Shown: one piece after another, positions 8,442-17,385 of the stretch
Numbering within the stretch: position 1 is the stretch's first letter
Layout of the letters: each line of letters starts with the position of its first letter
Position numbers and translations under genes: made by a program
The notes under the pieces: model-generated
Seen by the model: the letters and a program-made list of their open reading frames with translations, nothing else
Databases searched by the model: none
Told to the model about the DNA's origin: nothing
DNA from: Methylobacterium sp. J-076
Lineage (GTDB): Bacteria > Pseudomonadota > Alphaproteobacteria > Rhizobiales > Beijerinckiaceae
NCBI RefSeq assembly: GCF_022829405.1
Contig: NZ_JAKSXW010000115.1
Location: forward strand, 95,836-159,835
Length of the DNA stretch: 64,000 bases
Direction: 5' to 3'

Positions 8442-9365
8442 ATGCTGAACCGCCCCCTGCGCATCGGCACCCGTGGCAGCCCGATGGCCCTCGCCCAGAC
8501 CGGCATGGTCCGCGACCGGATCGTGGCCGCCAATCCCGGCCTGCAGACCGAACTGGTCGTCGTCACCACCGTGGCGGACAAGATCCTCGACCGGCCGCTC
8601 TCCGAGATCGGCGGCAAGGGCCTGTTCACCAAGGAACTGGAACAGGCGCTGTTCGCGAACGAGGTGGACGTCGCCGTCCACTCGATGAAGGACGTGGAGA
8701 CCTGGCTGCCCGAGGGGCTCGCCATCGCCTGCATCCTCGAACGCGACGATCCGCGCGACGCCTTCCTCTCCCCCCATGCCGAGCAGCTGCTGGACCTCCC
8801 CGAGGGCGCCCGGGTCGGCACCTCGTCCCTGCGCCGGGCGGCGCAGGTGCTGATGCACCGGCCGGACCTGAAGGTCGTGCCCCTGCGCGGCAATGCGAAC
8901 ACGCGGATGCGCAAGCTCGAAGCCGGCGAGTGCGATGCGACGCTCCTGGCCCTGGCGGGGCTGGAACGCCTCGGCCTGGAGGGGATGGCGCGCAGCATCC
9001 TGCCGGTGGAAACCATGCTCCCGGCGGTGGCCCAGGGTGCCCTCGGCATCGAGTCCCGGGCGGACGATGCCGAGATCCGCGCGCTGCTGGCGCCCATCGC
9101 CTGCGAGACGACCACCGTGGCCATCTCGGCCGAGCGGGCGCTGCTGGCCGAGCTCGACGGCTCCTGCCGGACGCCCATCGCCGCCCTGGCGCGGATCAAG
9201 GGGGACGTCCTCTCCCTCGACGGGCTGCTGTTCCTGCCGGATGGGAGCCGGCATTGGGCCGTCTCCCGCCGGGGGCCGGTGGCGGAGGCCGAGCGCATCG
9301 GCCGGGAAGCCGGGGCGGCGCTGAAGGCCGACGCGGGCGAGACCTACACCCGCCACCTCCAATAG
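8442..9365 (+). CDS. hemC: Porphobilinogen deaminase (hydroxymethylbilane synthase)
   Basis: The enzyme condenses four porphobilinogens into hydroxymethylbilane in tetrapyrrole (heme, B12, bacteriochlorophyll) synthesis, in the cytoplasm. At 307 residues it is normal length. The N-terminal 'RIGTRGSPMALAQ' motif, the 'FTKELEQAL' region and the dipyrromethane-cofactor cysteine in 'LDGSCRTPI' (Cys242) are all intact. The ATG at 8442 is the natural start. No other hem gene is adjacent in the window. Confidence 0.96.
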   Translation: MLNRPLRIGTRGSPMALAQTGMVRDRIVAANPGLQTELVVVTTVADKILDRPLSEIGGKGLFTKELEQALFANEVDVAVHSMKDVETWLPEGLAIACILERDDPRDAFLSPHAEQLLDLPEGARVGTSSLRRAAQVLMHRPDLKVVPLRGNANTRMRKLEAGECDATLLALAGLERLGLEGMARSILPVETMLPAVAQGALGIESRADDAEIRALLAPIACETTTVAISAERALLAELDGSCRTPIAALARIKGDVLSLDGLLFLPDGSRHWAVSRRGPVAEAERIGREAGAALKADAGETYTRHLQ

Positions 9366-9384
9366 GACGGGCGCCGCCGCCCGC

Positions 9385-10683
9385 TCAGGCGGTCAACGCC
9401 TGGGCCGGCAGTGCATCGGTGGCCGGGATCGGCTCCTGGATCAGGGTCCAGTAGCCGGCGGCGGCCACGAGGGCGATCACCGAGGCGGTGACCAGCGCCG
9501 GGCCGAAATGCCCGGTGTTCTGGACGATGTAGCCGGTCACCGTCGGGGCGAGCGCCCCGCCGACATAGCCGCCGAAATTCTGCATCGAGCCGATCGAGGC
9601 GGTGCAATTGGCCGGCGCGGCCACGGAGGCCATCGCCCAGGCCGCCGAGGTCGAGAGGTAGACCAGAAACAGCGACAGGGAGATGCAGGCGATCGCCACC
9701 GTGTCGCTCGGCGTCCAGGCCGCGATCAGCGTGAACAGCGCGGTGAGGCTCAGGGAGCCGGCCATGGGCAGCTTCCGACTCACGATCGGCGAAAGCCCGC
9801 GCCGGGCGAGCAGATCCACCACCACCCCGCCGAAGATGCCCCCCGCGACGCCGAAGGCGAAGGGAATGGCGGCCACCCAACCGGTCTTGGCGATGGTGAA
9901 GTGGCGTTCGATCTCCAGGTAGCCGGGCAGCCACGCCGTGTAGAGCCACGTGACGTAGATGCTGCCGAAATAGCCGACGATCATCCCCCAGGTGGTGCGG
10001 AACCGGAACAGGCGCTTCCAGTCCTCGAGCGTCACCGGCGCGCTCGCCCCCGCCGTGTCGCCCTCGCGCAGGAAGGCGCGCTCGTCCGCGGTCAGTTCCA
10101 CTTCGGGCGGGTTGCGGAAGACGCCGTAGAAGACGGCGGCGAGCACCAGCCCCACCCCGCCCATGATGACGAACATCGCCCGCCAGCCGAAGATCAGCAT
10201 CAGCCCGGTGAGCAGCGGCAGGGCGATGAAACTGCCCAGGGACGAGGCGCAGTTCCAGATGCCGGTGGCCGAGCCGCGCTGGCGGATGTTGAACCAGTCG
10301 CGGGTGGCCCGGGCGCAGGTCGGAAAATGCGGCGCCTCGCCGATCCCCAGGGCGATCCGGGCGGCGAAGAACTGGGTGAACCCGTTCACCGCGCCGCCGA
10401 GCATCTGCCCGAGGGACCACAGGCTCAGCCCCACGGTCAGCGTCAGGCGCGGCCCGAACCGGTCGGCCAAGGCGCCGGCGGGCAATTGCGAGAAGGCGTA
10501 GGCCCAGAGGAAGGCCGAGAGCAGCAGCCCCATATCGCCGAGGGACAGCCCGAGTTCCTCGCGGATCAGCGGGTTGGCCACGGCCAGGGTCGCCCGATCG
10601 ACGTAGTTCAGCACCCCCGCACTCACGAGCAGCACGAGCGACACGATCTGGATGCGTTTGAGGCGCGGCGATGCCGTGCGCAT
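9385..10683 (-). CDS. MFS transporter, anion:cation symporter (sugar-acid) type
   Basis: This 432-residue major facilitator protein has about twelve hydrophobic segments. The loop after TM2 carries the family motif in the form 'GALADRFGPRLTL', and TM1 ends in 'LNYVDRATLAVANP', typical of the ACS subfamily that includes hexuronate, glucarate and galactonate permeases. An organic anion substrate is therefore likely but not proven. I placed the start at the ATG at 10683, preceded by a run of six G, rather than at an in-frame start 159 nt upstream whose extra residues look non-coding. It is co-oriented with crtB but separated by about 290 bp. Confidence 0.85.
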   Translation of the reverse strand: MRTASPRLKRIQIVSLVLLVSAGVLNYVDRATLAVANPLIREELGLSLGDMGLLLSAFLWAYAFSQLPAGALADRFGPRLTLTVGLSLWSLGQMLGGAVNGFTQFFAARIALGIGEAPHFPTCARATRDWFNIRQRGSATGIWNCASSLGSFIALPLLTGLMLIFGWRAMFVIMGGVGLVLAAVFYGVFRNPPEVELTADERAFLREGDTAGASAPVTLEDWKRLFRFRTTWGMIVGYFGSIYVTWLYTAWLPGYLEIERHFTIAKTGWVAAIPFAFGVAGGIFGGVVVDLLARRGLSPIVSRKLPMAGSLSLTALFTLIAAWTPSDTVAIACISLSLFLVYLSTSAAWAMASVAAPANCTASIGSMQNFGGYVGGALAPTVTGYIVQNTGHFGPALVTASVIALVAAAGYWTLIQEPIPATDALPAQALTA

Positions 10684-10969
10684 GGATACCCCCCATTCGG
10701 AATGGGCGCCGTTGGGCGGCGCTCCGGCGCGTCCGTGACGGCGCGCATGGGGGGAGCATACCGACGGGTGCGGGGATTTGTAGGAGTTTATCGCGGCCGG
10801 GTGTGACATTCCGCCCGGGCCGATACCGGGCCGGCAAAGCATGTCGGGCGCGTGTTCCCATGCGCCGCCGCCTGTCTGGGCGAGACGGACCGAGCCCGGG
10901 CGTCGCCCTCTCCCGCGAGTCGTGCAGCTTCCCAGGAAGGCCGAGGCCCCATCGCCAGGGCCGGCACCC

Positions 10970-11101
10970 TCAGCGCCGGGTGTCCCGCTCCCGGTCCTCG
11001 CGGATGCTGCGGCGGACTGCCCGGAGGTGCCAGAGCCCGCCCCCGAGGGCGAGGGCGAAGACGAGGCCGATGTCGAGGGCTGCGAACAGCCGGTCGCTCA
11101 C
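10970..11101 (-). CDS. Small membrane protein overlapping crtB (43 aa, GTG start)
   Basis: Its GTG start overlaps the crtB stop as GTGA, so it is likely translationally coupled to phytoene synthase. The 43 residues comprise a short N-terminus, one hydrophobic helix ('ALDIGLVFALALGGGLW', about 8-24) and a very basic/acidic tail ('RRSIREDRERDTRR') that would stay in the cytoplasm. I do not know a named family. The coupling, hydrophobic profile and lack of codon anomalies support a real gene. A role in anchoring or tuning the carotenoid enzymes is a guess from position only. Confidence 0.6.
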   Translation of the reverse strand: MSDRLFAALDIGLVFALALGGGLWHLRAVRRSIREDRERDTRR

Positions 11102-12174
11102 CGGGCGATGCTGGGGGGTACCGCCCCGTGGAGGGCCTCGCGCTCCCGCAGGCGCTCGATCAGGTCGAGGACATGGAGCACCCGGCCCCGCAGGTCCCAC
11201 CAGGACGGGAGCCCGCCGGGGCTCCGCGGGGTCGGATGCGCCGACACGGCCGCGATGAGGAAGGCCGTCTGTGGCAGGGGCGGCATCGCGAAGCCGCGCA
11301 TCGCCGGCCGGGGCAGCGCGGCGCCGAAGGCGTGGCCGAGCTTGGCGAGACCCCCGACCCGGGCCCGGCGGGTGACGCAATCGTAGCCGTTGCGCGCCAC
11401 CTCGCGGCCGATCTGGGCGTAGATCCGGGAGGCGGCCCGAATCGCCGGACGGCAGCGTGGGGGCAGCGAGGCGATGCCCGCCTCGGCCCGGGCGTAGAGA
11501 CGGTCCGCTTCGGCGAGCAGCCGGGCGACGATCCGCGAGAGTTCGGGCGAGGGGCGCGGATCGGCGAGGAACGCCGCCGCGTCGAGGCCCGCCTCGTCGA
11601 TCCAGTCGCGGGGCAGGTAGAGGCGGCCCATCCGGGCATCCTCGCCGACGTCGCGGGCGATGTTGGTGAGCTGCATCGCCGCGCCGAGATCGGAGGCGCG
11701 GGCCAGGGCGTCGGCATCCCGCACGCCCATGACGAGGGCCATCATCACCCCCACCGACCCCGCGACCCGGGCGGCGTAGGCGTGCAGGTCGCCGATGGTC
11801 TGGTAGCGGCGGCCGTGGGCGTCCCATTCCAGCCCCTCGACCAGGGCCAGGGGAAGCGCCTCGGGGATGCTGTGGGCGGAGACGGTGGCGGCGAAGGCGC
11901 GGTCGGCGGCATCGTCGGCGGGCAGGCCGTCATAGGCCCGGCGGATGCGCTCACGCAGGCGGGCCACGGCGGCGACCCGCCCGCCCGCGTCGTCCGTGCC
12001 GTCCACGAGGTCGTCGGCGAGACGGCAGAAGGCGTAGAGTCCGTGGGCCGACCGGCGGACCGCCTGCGGCAGCAGCAGCCCCGCGGCGTGGAAACTCTTC
12101 GAGCCGGCACGGATCGCCGTGCGGCAGGCCGCGCGGTCGTCGGCGCGGATGGGTTCAGGCCGTGACACGGGCAT
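11098..12174 (-). CDS. crtB: Phytoene synthase (squalene/phytoene synthase family)
   Basis: The enzyme joins two geranylgeranyl-diphosphates head-to-head to phytoene, the first committed carotenoid step. It has 358 residues. The two Asp-rich Mg/diphosphate-binding motifs are present: 'RLADDLVDG' near residue 55 and 'NIARDVGEDA' near 170, plus 'GRLYLPRDW' typical of the family. Its start lies inside the end of crtI (20-nt overlap), so the pair forms one transcription unit under the palindrome at the crtI start. A related squalene/diapophytoene synthase function is less likely given the crtI partner. Confidence 0.93.
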   Translation of the reverse strand: MPVSRPEPIRADDRAACRTAIRAGSKSFHAAGLLLPQAVRRSAHGLYAFCRLADDLVDGTDDAGGRVAAVARLRERIRRAYDGLPADDAADRAFAATVSAHSIPEALPLALVEGLEWDAHGRRYQTIGDLHAYAARVAGSVGVMMALVMGVRDADALARASDLGAAMQLTNIARDVGEDARMGRLYLPRDWIDEAGLDAAAFLADPRPSPELSRIVARLLAEADRLYARAEAGIASLPPRCRPAIRAASRIYAQIGREVARNGYDCVTRRARVGGLAKLGHAFGAALPRPAMRGFAMPPLPQTAFLIAAVSAHPTPRSPGGLPSWWDLRGRVLHVLDLIERLREREALHGAVPPSIAR

Positions 12175-13675
12175 CCGGCACCACGCGATCGAGAATTCGG
12201 GCGGAGGACAGCACGCCGGGTAAGCCGGCCCCTGGATGGGTGCCCGCTCCGACGAGGTAGAGGTTCGCGATCGCCGACCGGTTGTGCGGACGGAACCACG
12301 CCGACTGGGTCAGCACCGGCTCCAGGCCGAAGCCGGAGCCGCGGTAGCTCAGGAAGTCGTCCTGGAAATCCTGCGGGGTGGTGACGAAGCTCGTGACCAG
12401 CTCGGCCTCCAGGCCCGGCATCACGCTCTCCTCCAGCATCGCCGAGATCCGGCGGCGATACGGCTCGGCCAGCGCCGCCCAATCCTGCCCGCCCGCGAGG
12501 TTCGGGACGGGGGCGAGGACGTAGAAGCAGTCCTGTCCCGGCGGCGCGAGGCCTTCGTCCGTCGCCGTGGGGCGGTGGAGGTAGAGGCTCGCATCCTCCG
12601 CGAGCACCTTGCGCTCGAAGATGTCGGCGAGCAGTTCGCGGTAGCGCGGCCCGAGCAGGATCGTGTGGTGGGCCACGTCCGGGTAACGGCGGCGGGTGCC
12701 GAAGTACCAGACGAACAGCCCCATGGAGGAGCGTGACCGGCGCATCCGCCGGGGGCTCCAGCGCAGGGGCGCCGGCAGGAGGCGGCCCTGCGTCATCGCC
12801 GAATCGGCATTCGAGACCACGATGTCGGCGGGGATCGTCTCGCCCCCCGCGAGGCGCACCCCCGTGGCCGCCCCACCCTCGACGCGGATCTCCTCCACCT
12901 CGGCCCCGAGGCGCAGCCGGCCGCCCTGGCCGCGGATCAGCCGCACCAGCCCGTCCACCAGCCGGCCCGTACCGCCCATGACGAAATGTACGCCCCAGCG
13001 CCGTTCGAGGTCGGCGATCAGGCAATAGACCCCGCTCGCCCGGAACGGGTTGCCGCCGATCAACAGGGGGTGGAAGCTGAACACGGTGCGCAGCCGCTCG
13101 TCCCGGATGAAGCGGGCGACGACGGAATGCACGCTCCGATGGCCGGAGAGGCGCACGAGGTCGGGGGCGATTCGCAGCATCGCCTTCACCGAGCCGAAGG
13201 GCACGTCTCCGAGTTGCTCGAAGCCCAGCGCGCAAACCGCGCGGGCATGGGCCATGAACCGCTCGTAGCCGGCCACGTCCCCCGGGGAGAAACGGGCGAC
13301 CTCGGCCCGCATCCGCTCCGGGTCGCCGCTGTAGTCGAAGGTCTCGCCGTCGCTGAACCGGATCCGGTAGAACGGGTCCATCGGCACCAGGGTGACGTCG
13401 TCCGCCATGCGCTTGCCGGCGAGCTGCCACAGCTCCTCGAACAGGAACGGCGCGGTGACGATGGTCGGCCCGGCGTCGAAGGTGAAGCCGTCCCGGCGGT
13501 GGACGCGGGCCCGGCCACCGGGCTGCGTCAGCCGCTCCAGCACCGTCACCCGGTACCCCCGCGCCCCGAGCCGCACGGCCGCCGCCAGCCCACCGAAGCC
13601 GGAGCCGATCACCACGGCGTGGGGCCGCGGATCGCCCGCCTCCCTCGACTCCGGTCTGGTCGCCAGTGTCAACAT
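12155..13675 (-). CDS. crtI: Phytoene desaturase
   Basis: This FAD-dependent desaturase converts phytoene to neurosporene or lycopene at the membrane. It is 506 residues, usual for CrtI. The N-terminal Rossmann motif is 'VVIGSGFGGLAAAVRL' (about 21-36), followed by 'GGRARVHRRDGFTFDAGP'; the C-terminal FAD motif is 'YLVGAGTHPGAGLPGV'. It is first in the crtI-crtB-small ORF unit. No Shine-Dalgarno is visible before the ATG at 13675, and an operator-like palindrome overlaps that codon, so the message may be leaderless or the true start may lie slightly downstream. Confidence 0.94.
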   Translation of the reverse strand: MLTLATRPESREAGDPRPHAVVIGSGFGGLAAAVRLGARGYRVTVLERLTQPGGRARVHRRDGFTFDAGPTIVTAPFLFEELWQLAGKRMADDVTLVPMDPFYRIRFSDGETFDYSGDPERMRAEVARFSPGDVAGYERFMAHARAVCALGFEQLGDVPFGSVKAMLRIAPDLVRLSGHRSVHSVVARFIRDERLRTVFSFHPLLIGGNPFRASGVYCLIADLERRWGVHFVMGGTGRLVDGLVRLIRGQGGRLRLGAEVEEIRVEGGAATGVRLAGGETIPADIVVSNADSAMTQGRLLPAPLRWSPRRMRRSRSSMGLFVWYFGTRRRYPDVAHHTILLGPRYRELLADIFERKVLAEDASLYLHRPTATDEGLAPPGQDCFYVLAPVPNLAGGQDWAALAEPYRRRISAMLEESVMPGLEAELVTSFVTTPQDFQDDFLSYRGSGFGLEPVLTQSAWFRPHNRSAIANLYLVGAGTHPGAGLPGVLSSARILDRVVPDARVTA

Positions 13676-13686
13676 AACTTGACACT
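13665..13686. promoter_or_regulatory. PpsR/CrtJ-like palindrome over the crtI start
   Basis: AGTGTCAA (13665-13672) and TTGACACT (13679-13686) form a perfect 8-bp inverted repeat with a 6-nt centre. It contains TGT-N12-ACA, the binding motif of the PpsR/CrtJ regulators of pigment genes. It covers the crtI ATG (13673-13675). The same bases give TTGACA on both strands, so it could also overlap -35 elements for crtI or the divergent ade gene. No ppsR gene is in the window. Confidence 0.65.
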
Positions 13687-13860
13687 AGCCCGGCGATTTT
13701 CCGGGATGCAAGAGAGAAAATCCGGCCGCGGCCACGATGGCGCAGATGTGACGCTTTGGCATGGTCCTGGCAGCGGGCCTTGCCGGCCACGCGGGCCGTG
13801 CGGCATCGCCCCGGGCACGGTCGCCACGGCGAACGACGCGACGGGATGGATGGAATCAAC

Positions 13861-15579
13861 ATGACCGTGGACTTCCTCAGGCGGGCGATCGCGCAGGGGG
13901 CCGGGCGTGGCGAGGCCGACCTCGTGCTGAAGGGCGGGCGCTTCCTCGACCTCGTGACCGGCGACCTCGTCGCCTCCGACATCGCCCTGTGCGGCGACCG
14001 CATCGTCGGGACCTTCGGGCGGTATCGCGGCGCCCGGGAGATCGACATCGCCGGCAAGGTGGTCGTGCCGGGCTTCATCGACACGCATTTCCACGTCGAA
14101 TCCTCGCTGATGCCGCCGCTGGAATTCGAACGGTGCGTGCTGCCCCGGGGCGTCACCACCGGCATCTGCGACCCGCACGAGATGGCCAACGTGCTGGGCA
14201 CGCCGGCCTTCGGCTGGTTCCTCGCCTCGGCCGAGGCGACGGCGATGGACCTGCGGGTCCAGCTCTCCTCCTGCGTGCCGGCGGCGGCGCATCTCGAAAC
14301 CTCCGGCGCCTGCATCGAGGCCGCCGACCTGCTGACCTTCGCGGATCACCCGAAGGTCCTGGGGCTGGCCGAGTTCATGAACTTCCCCGGCGTGCTCGCG
14401 GGCGATGCGGGCGCCCTCGCCAAGCTCGCGGCGTTCCAGGGGCGGCCCATCGACGGCCACGCCCCCCTCCTGCGGGGCGCCGCCCTCAACGGCTATCTCG
14501 CCGCCGGCATCCGCACGGAGCACGAGGCCACCACGGCGGAGGAGGCGCTGGAGAAGCTCTCCAAGGGCATGACGGTGCTGATCCGCGAGGGCTCGGTCTC
14601 GAAGGACCTGCATGCCCTGGCGCCGATCCTGACTGAGCGCACCGCGCCGTTCCTCGCCTTCTGCACCGACGACCGGAACCCCCTCGACATCGCCGAGGAA
14701 GGGCATCTCGACTTCGTGGTCCGCACGGCGATCCGCCTCGGCTGCCCGCCGCTGGCGGTCTACCGGGCGGTGTCCTGGTCGGCGGCGCGGGCCTTCGGCC
14801 TGCTCGACCGCGGCCTCGTCGCCCCCGGCCAGCGCGCCGACCTCGTCATCCTGGACGATCTCCTGGACTGCGCCGTCGCGGGCGTCGTCAGCGCCGGACG
14901 GGTGGTGGACGACGCCCTCTTCGCCGGCCGCGCCTGCGTGGCGCCCATCGGGCGGGCGAGCATCCGAAGCCGCCGGGTCACGCAGGCCGACTTCGCCGCG
15001 CCCGGCTCCGGCCCGGCGACGCCGGTGATCGGCGTGGTGCCGGGCAAGATCATCACCCTGCGCCACGACCTCTCCTTGCCCTACCGCGACGGCGAGCGGC
15101 GGATCGACCTCGATCAGGACGTGGTGAAGGTCGCGGTGGTGGAACGGCACGGGCGGACGCGGCCGGGCGAACGGGGCATCGGCGTCGCCTTCGTGAAGGG
15201 GTTCGGCCTCGTGCGCGGCGCCATCGCCTCCTCGGTCGGGCACGATTGCCACAACATCACCGTCGTCGGCGCCGACGAGGCAGACATGGCGGTCGCCGTC
15301 AACCGCCTCGCCGAGATCGAGGGTGGGTTCGTCGTCGCCGCGGGCGGGCACGTCCTGGCCGAGATCGCCCTGCCCCTGGCCGGGCTCATGAGCCTCCTGC
15401 CGCATCCCGAGATCGCCGCCTCGCTCCGCCGCCTGCGGGAGGCCGCGAAAAGCCTCGGCGTGGTGCTGCCGGAGCCGTTCCTTCAGGTCGCCTTCCTGCC
15501 CCTGCCGGTGATCCCGCACCTCAAGATCACCGACCGCGGCCTCGTGGACGTGGATCGGTTCGCACTCGTGGACCCGTGA
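13861..15579 (+). CDS. ade: Adenine deaminase
   Basis: This amidohydrolase deaminates adenine to hypoxanthine for purine salvage, in the cytoplasm. It is about 572 residues, as expected for the bacterial Ade family. The metal-binding '[12 protein letters not shown]' motif, '[17 protein letters not shown]', 'IDGHAPLL' and 'FCTDDRNP' are present, and the C-terminal adenine-deaminase domain contains '[10 protein letters not shown]'. I chose the ATG at 13861, preceded by ggatgga at good spacing, over one at 13846. It is divergent from crtI. Within the window, AMP nucleosidase and MtnP both produce adenine that this enzyme can use. Confidence 0.94.
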   Translation: MTVDFLRRAIAQGAGRGEADLVLKGGRFLDLVTGDLVASDIALCGDRIVGTFGRYRGAREIDIAGKVVVPGFIDTHFHVESSLMPPLEFERCVLPRGVTTGICDPHEMANVLGTPAFGWFLASAEATAMDLRVQLSSCVPAAAHLETSGACIEAADLLTFADHPKVLGLAEFMNFPGVLAGDAGALAKLAAFQGRPIDGHAPLLRGAALNGYLAAGIRTEHEATTAEEALEKLSKGMTVLIREGSVSKDLHALAPILTERTAPFLAFCTDDRNPLDIAEEGHLDFVVRTAIRLGCPPLAVYRAVSWSAARAFGLLDRGLVAPGQRADLVILDDLLDCAVAGVVSAGRVVDDALFAGRACVAPIGRASIRSRRVTQADFAAPGSGPATPVIGVVPGKIITLRHDLSLPYRDGERRIDLDQDVVKVAVVERHGRTRPGERGIGVAFVKGFGLVRGAIASSVGHDCHNITVVGADEADMAVAVNRLAEIEGGFVVAAGGHVLAEIALPLAGLMSLLPHPEIAASLRRLREAAKSLGVVLPEPFLQVAFLPLPVIPHLKITDRGLVDVDRFALVDP

Positions 15580-15625
15580 CCGTCGTGGAGGGCCGAGCCC
15601 AGCGCATGCCCGGTCTGCCGGATTT

Positions 15626-15643
15626 TAGATTGTGCGCAATCTA
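15626..15643. promoter_or_regulatory. Candidate OhrR-type operator upstream of ohr
   Basis: TAGATTG (15626-15632) and CAATCTA (15637-15643) are perfect 7-bp inverted repeats around a 4-nt centre, 65 bp before the ohr start in an otherwise AT-richer promoter region. Ohr genes are usually repressed by the MarR-type OhrR through such AT-rich palindromes. No ohrR gene is adjacent, so the regulator would act from elsewhere. Confidence 0.55.
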
Positions 15644-15708
15644 TATTCTGGTTATCTGAGCGGCGTTGGCCATTTAAGGCGCACGGCCATTCTGCCGGGG
15701 AGATGACG

Positions 15709-16134
15709 ATGTCTGTTGACGTGAAGTATCGCACCACCGCCACCGCCACCGGGGGCCGCGACGGCACCGCGAAGACCGAGGATGGCGCCCTCGCGGTGAA
15801 GCTCTCCACCCCGAAGGAGCTGGGCGGCGCCGGCGGTGAGGGCAACAACCCCGAGCAGCTCTTCGCTGCGGGCTACGCGGCCTGCTTCCTCGGCGCCATG
15901 AAGTTCGTGGCTCCGCAGCTTTCGCTGAAGGTGCCGAACGACACCACCGTGACCGCCAATGTCGGCATCGGCCCGCGCTCCGAGGGCGGCTTCGGCATCA
16001 CCACCGACCTCAAGGTCAGCCTGCCGGGCCTCGACAAGGCCGACGCCGAGCGTCTCGTCGAGAAGGCGCACACCGTGTGCCCGTACTCGAACGCCACCCG
16101 CGGCAACGTCGATGTCGGCCTGACCGTCGCCTGA
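15709..16134 (+). CDS. ohr: Organic hydroperoxide resistance protein Ohr
   Basis: This thiol peroxidase of the Ohr/OsmC family reduces organic hydroperoxides, usually with lipoyl-dependent recycling. The two redox cysteines are seen in 'YAACFLGAM' and 'HTVCPYSNATRGN', each in the Ohr context rather than OsmC. Length is 141 residues. Of two close ATGs (15703, 15709) I chose 15709 because GGGGAG is then 6 nt upstream; it directly abuts the first ATG. It is followed by a strong hairpin shared with the convergent dprA. Confidence 0.94.
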   Translation: MSVDVKYRTTATATGGRDGTAKTEDGALAVKLSTPKELGGAGGEGNNPEQLFAAGYAACFLGAMKFVAPQLSLKVPNDTTVTANVGIGPRSEGGFGITTDLKVSLPGLDKADAERLVEKAHTVCPYSNATRGNVDVGLTVA

Positions 16135-16145
16135 CGCGCTCCCGC

Positions 16146-16197
16146 TGACGGCGAAAGCCCCCCCTTCCCGCCGGAAGGGGGGGGCTTTCGCCCGTCA
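16146..16197. terminator. Strong hairpin between ohr and dprA (bidirectional terminator)
   Basis: The stem pairs tgacggcgaaag...cccttcc with ggaaggg...ctttcgcccgtca around a short cgcc loop; it is interrupted by one unequal C/G run (7 C versus 8 G). It lies precisely between the convergent stops. No long T-tract follows, so terminator function is inferred from strength and position. Confidence 0.75.
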
Positions 16198-16202
16198 CGT
16201 CC

Positions 16203-17378
16203 TCACCGCTGCACCAGCGCCACCATCCCGCTGCCCTGCCGCTCGATCCGCCCGTCGAGTTCGAGCTCCAGCAGGATCGTCTGTACCGTCCGCACGGCGC
16301 ACTCGGCGGCGCGGGCCAGCTCGTCCGTCGCCACCGGGCCCGGGCCGAGGAGGGCCAGGATGCGCGAGCGTTCATCGAGCGCCGGGGGCTCCGGCGCGGG
16401 GGGCGCGGTCACAGCCGGGTCGGCATCCCCGTCGAGGTCGAGCTCCTCCCAGAAATCGGCCCGTTCGGACAGGTCGGGCCGCGGGCGCGCCGGGGCCGCC
16501 TCAGGCACATCGCCGCGCTCGATGATCGGCCCGATCACGTCGAGGACGTGGGCCGCCTCCGCCACCAGAGTCGCCCCCTGGCGGATCAGGTCGTTGGTCC
16601 CCTCCGCCCGCGGGTCGAGGGGCGAGCCCGGCACGGCGAACACCTCCCGGTTCTGCTCCAGGGCGAAGCGGGCGGTGATGAGCGAGCCCGAGCGCCGCGC
16701 CGCCTCCACGATCACGCTGCCGTAGCTGAGGCCGGAGATGATCCGATTGCGGCGGGGGAAGTCCTGGCTGCGGGCCTGCCAGCCCATCGGCATTTCGGCG
16801 AGCACCGCCCCGCCCGCATCGAGGATCGCCGCCACGAGGGCGGCGTGGTTCGCGGGGTAGATCCGGTCCTGTCCGCCCGCCATCACCGCCACCGTCCCGG
16901 TGGCGAGGCTCGCCTTGTGGGCGCGGGCGTCGATGCCCCGGGCGAGGCCGGAGACGATGACGAGCCCCGCCTCCCCGAGGTCCCGGGCGAGGCGTTCCGT
17001 GAAGGCGCCGCCGGCTGCCGAGCTGTTGCGCGAACCGACGATCGCCACCGCCGGCCGGGAGAGGATCGCCGCGTCGCCGCGCAGGGCGACCAGGGGGGGC
17101 GCCGCCTCCGTGGCGCGCAGCAGCGCCGGGTAGGCGGCATCGCCCCAGCTCAGGAACCGGCCGCCGAGGCGGGCGAGGGCCGCGATCTCGTCCTCCGCCG
17201 CGGTGCGGCTCGAGGGGATCGCGGTGCGCCCCCGTCGCCGGGCGAGGTCCGGCAGGGCCTCTAGGGCCGCCGCCGCGCCGCCGAAGCGGTTGATCAGTTG
17301 CCGGAAGGTGCGGGGGCCCACGCCTTCGGTGCGGATCAGCCGGAGCCAGTCGAGGCGCTGGGCGTCGGAAAGGTCCAT
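16203..17378 (-). CDS. dprA: DNA-processing protein DprA
   Basis: DprA binds incoming single-stranded DNA and loads RecA during natural transformation. The 391 residues contain an N-terminal helical region, the Rossmann-like core ('AIVGSRNSSAAGGAF', 'VSGLARGIDARAHKA', 'FPRRNRIISGLS', 'GSLITARFALEQNREVF') and a C-terminal winged-helix domain (about 330-390). The ATG at 17378 follows the plsY stop by 7 bp; an upstream in-frame start would overlap plsY and is less likely. The plsY-dprA order is common in Rhizobiales. Presence of dprA alone does not prove competence. Confidence 0.94.
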   Translation of the reverse strand: MDLSDAQRLDWLRLIRTEGVGPRTFRQLINRFGGAAAALEALPDLARRRGRTAIPSSRTAAEDEIAALARLGGRFLSWGDAAYPALLRATEAAPPLVALRGDAAILSRPAVAIVGSRNSSAAGGAFTERLARDLGEAGLVIVSGLARGIDARAHKASLATGTVAVMAGGQDRIYPANHAALVAAILDAGGAVLAEMPMGWQARSQDFPRRNRIISGLSYGSVIVEAARRSGSLITARFALEQNREVFAVPGSPLDPRAEGTNDLIRQGATLVAEAAHVLDVIGPIIERGDVPEAAPARPRPDLSERADFWEELDLDGDADPAVTAPPAPEPPALDERSRILALLGPGPVATDELARAAECAVRTVQTILLELELDGRIERQGSGMVALVQR

Positions 17379-17385
17379 CGCCGCC

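Noticed and set aside
9368..9383. Small GC hairpin between hemC and the MFS gene as terminator
   Set aside because: Only six base pairs in very GC-rich DNA and no T-tract; not distinguishable from background.
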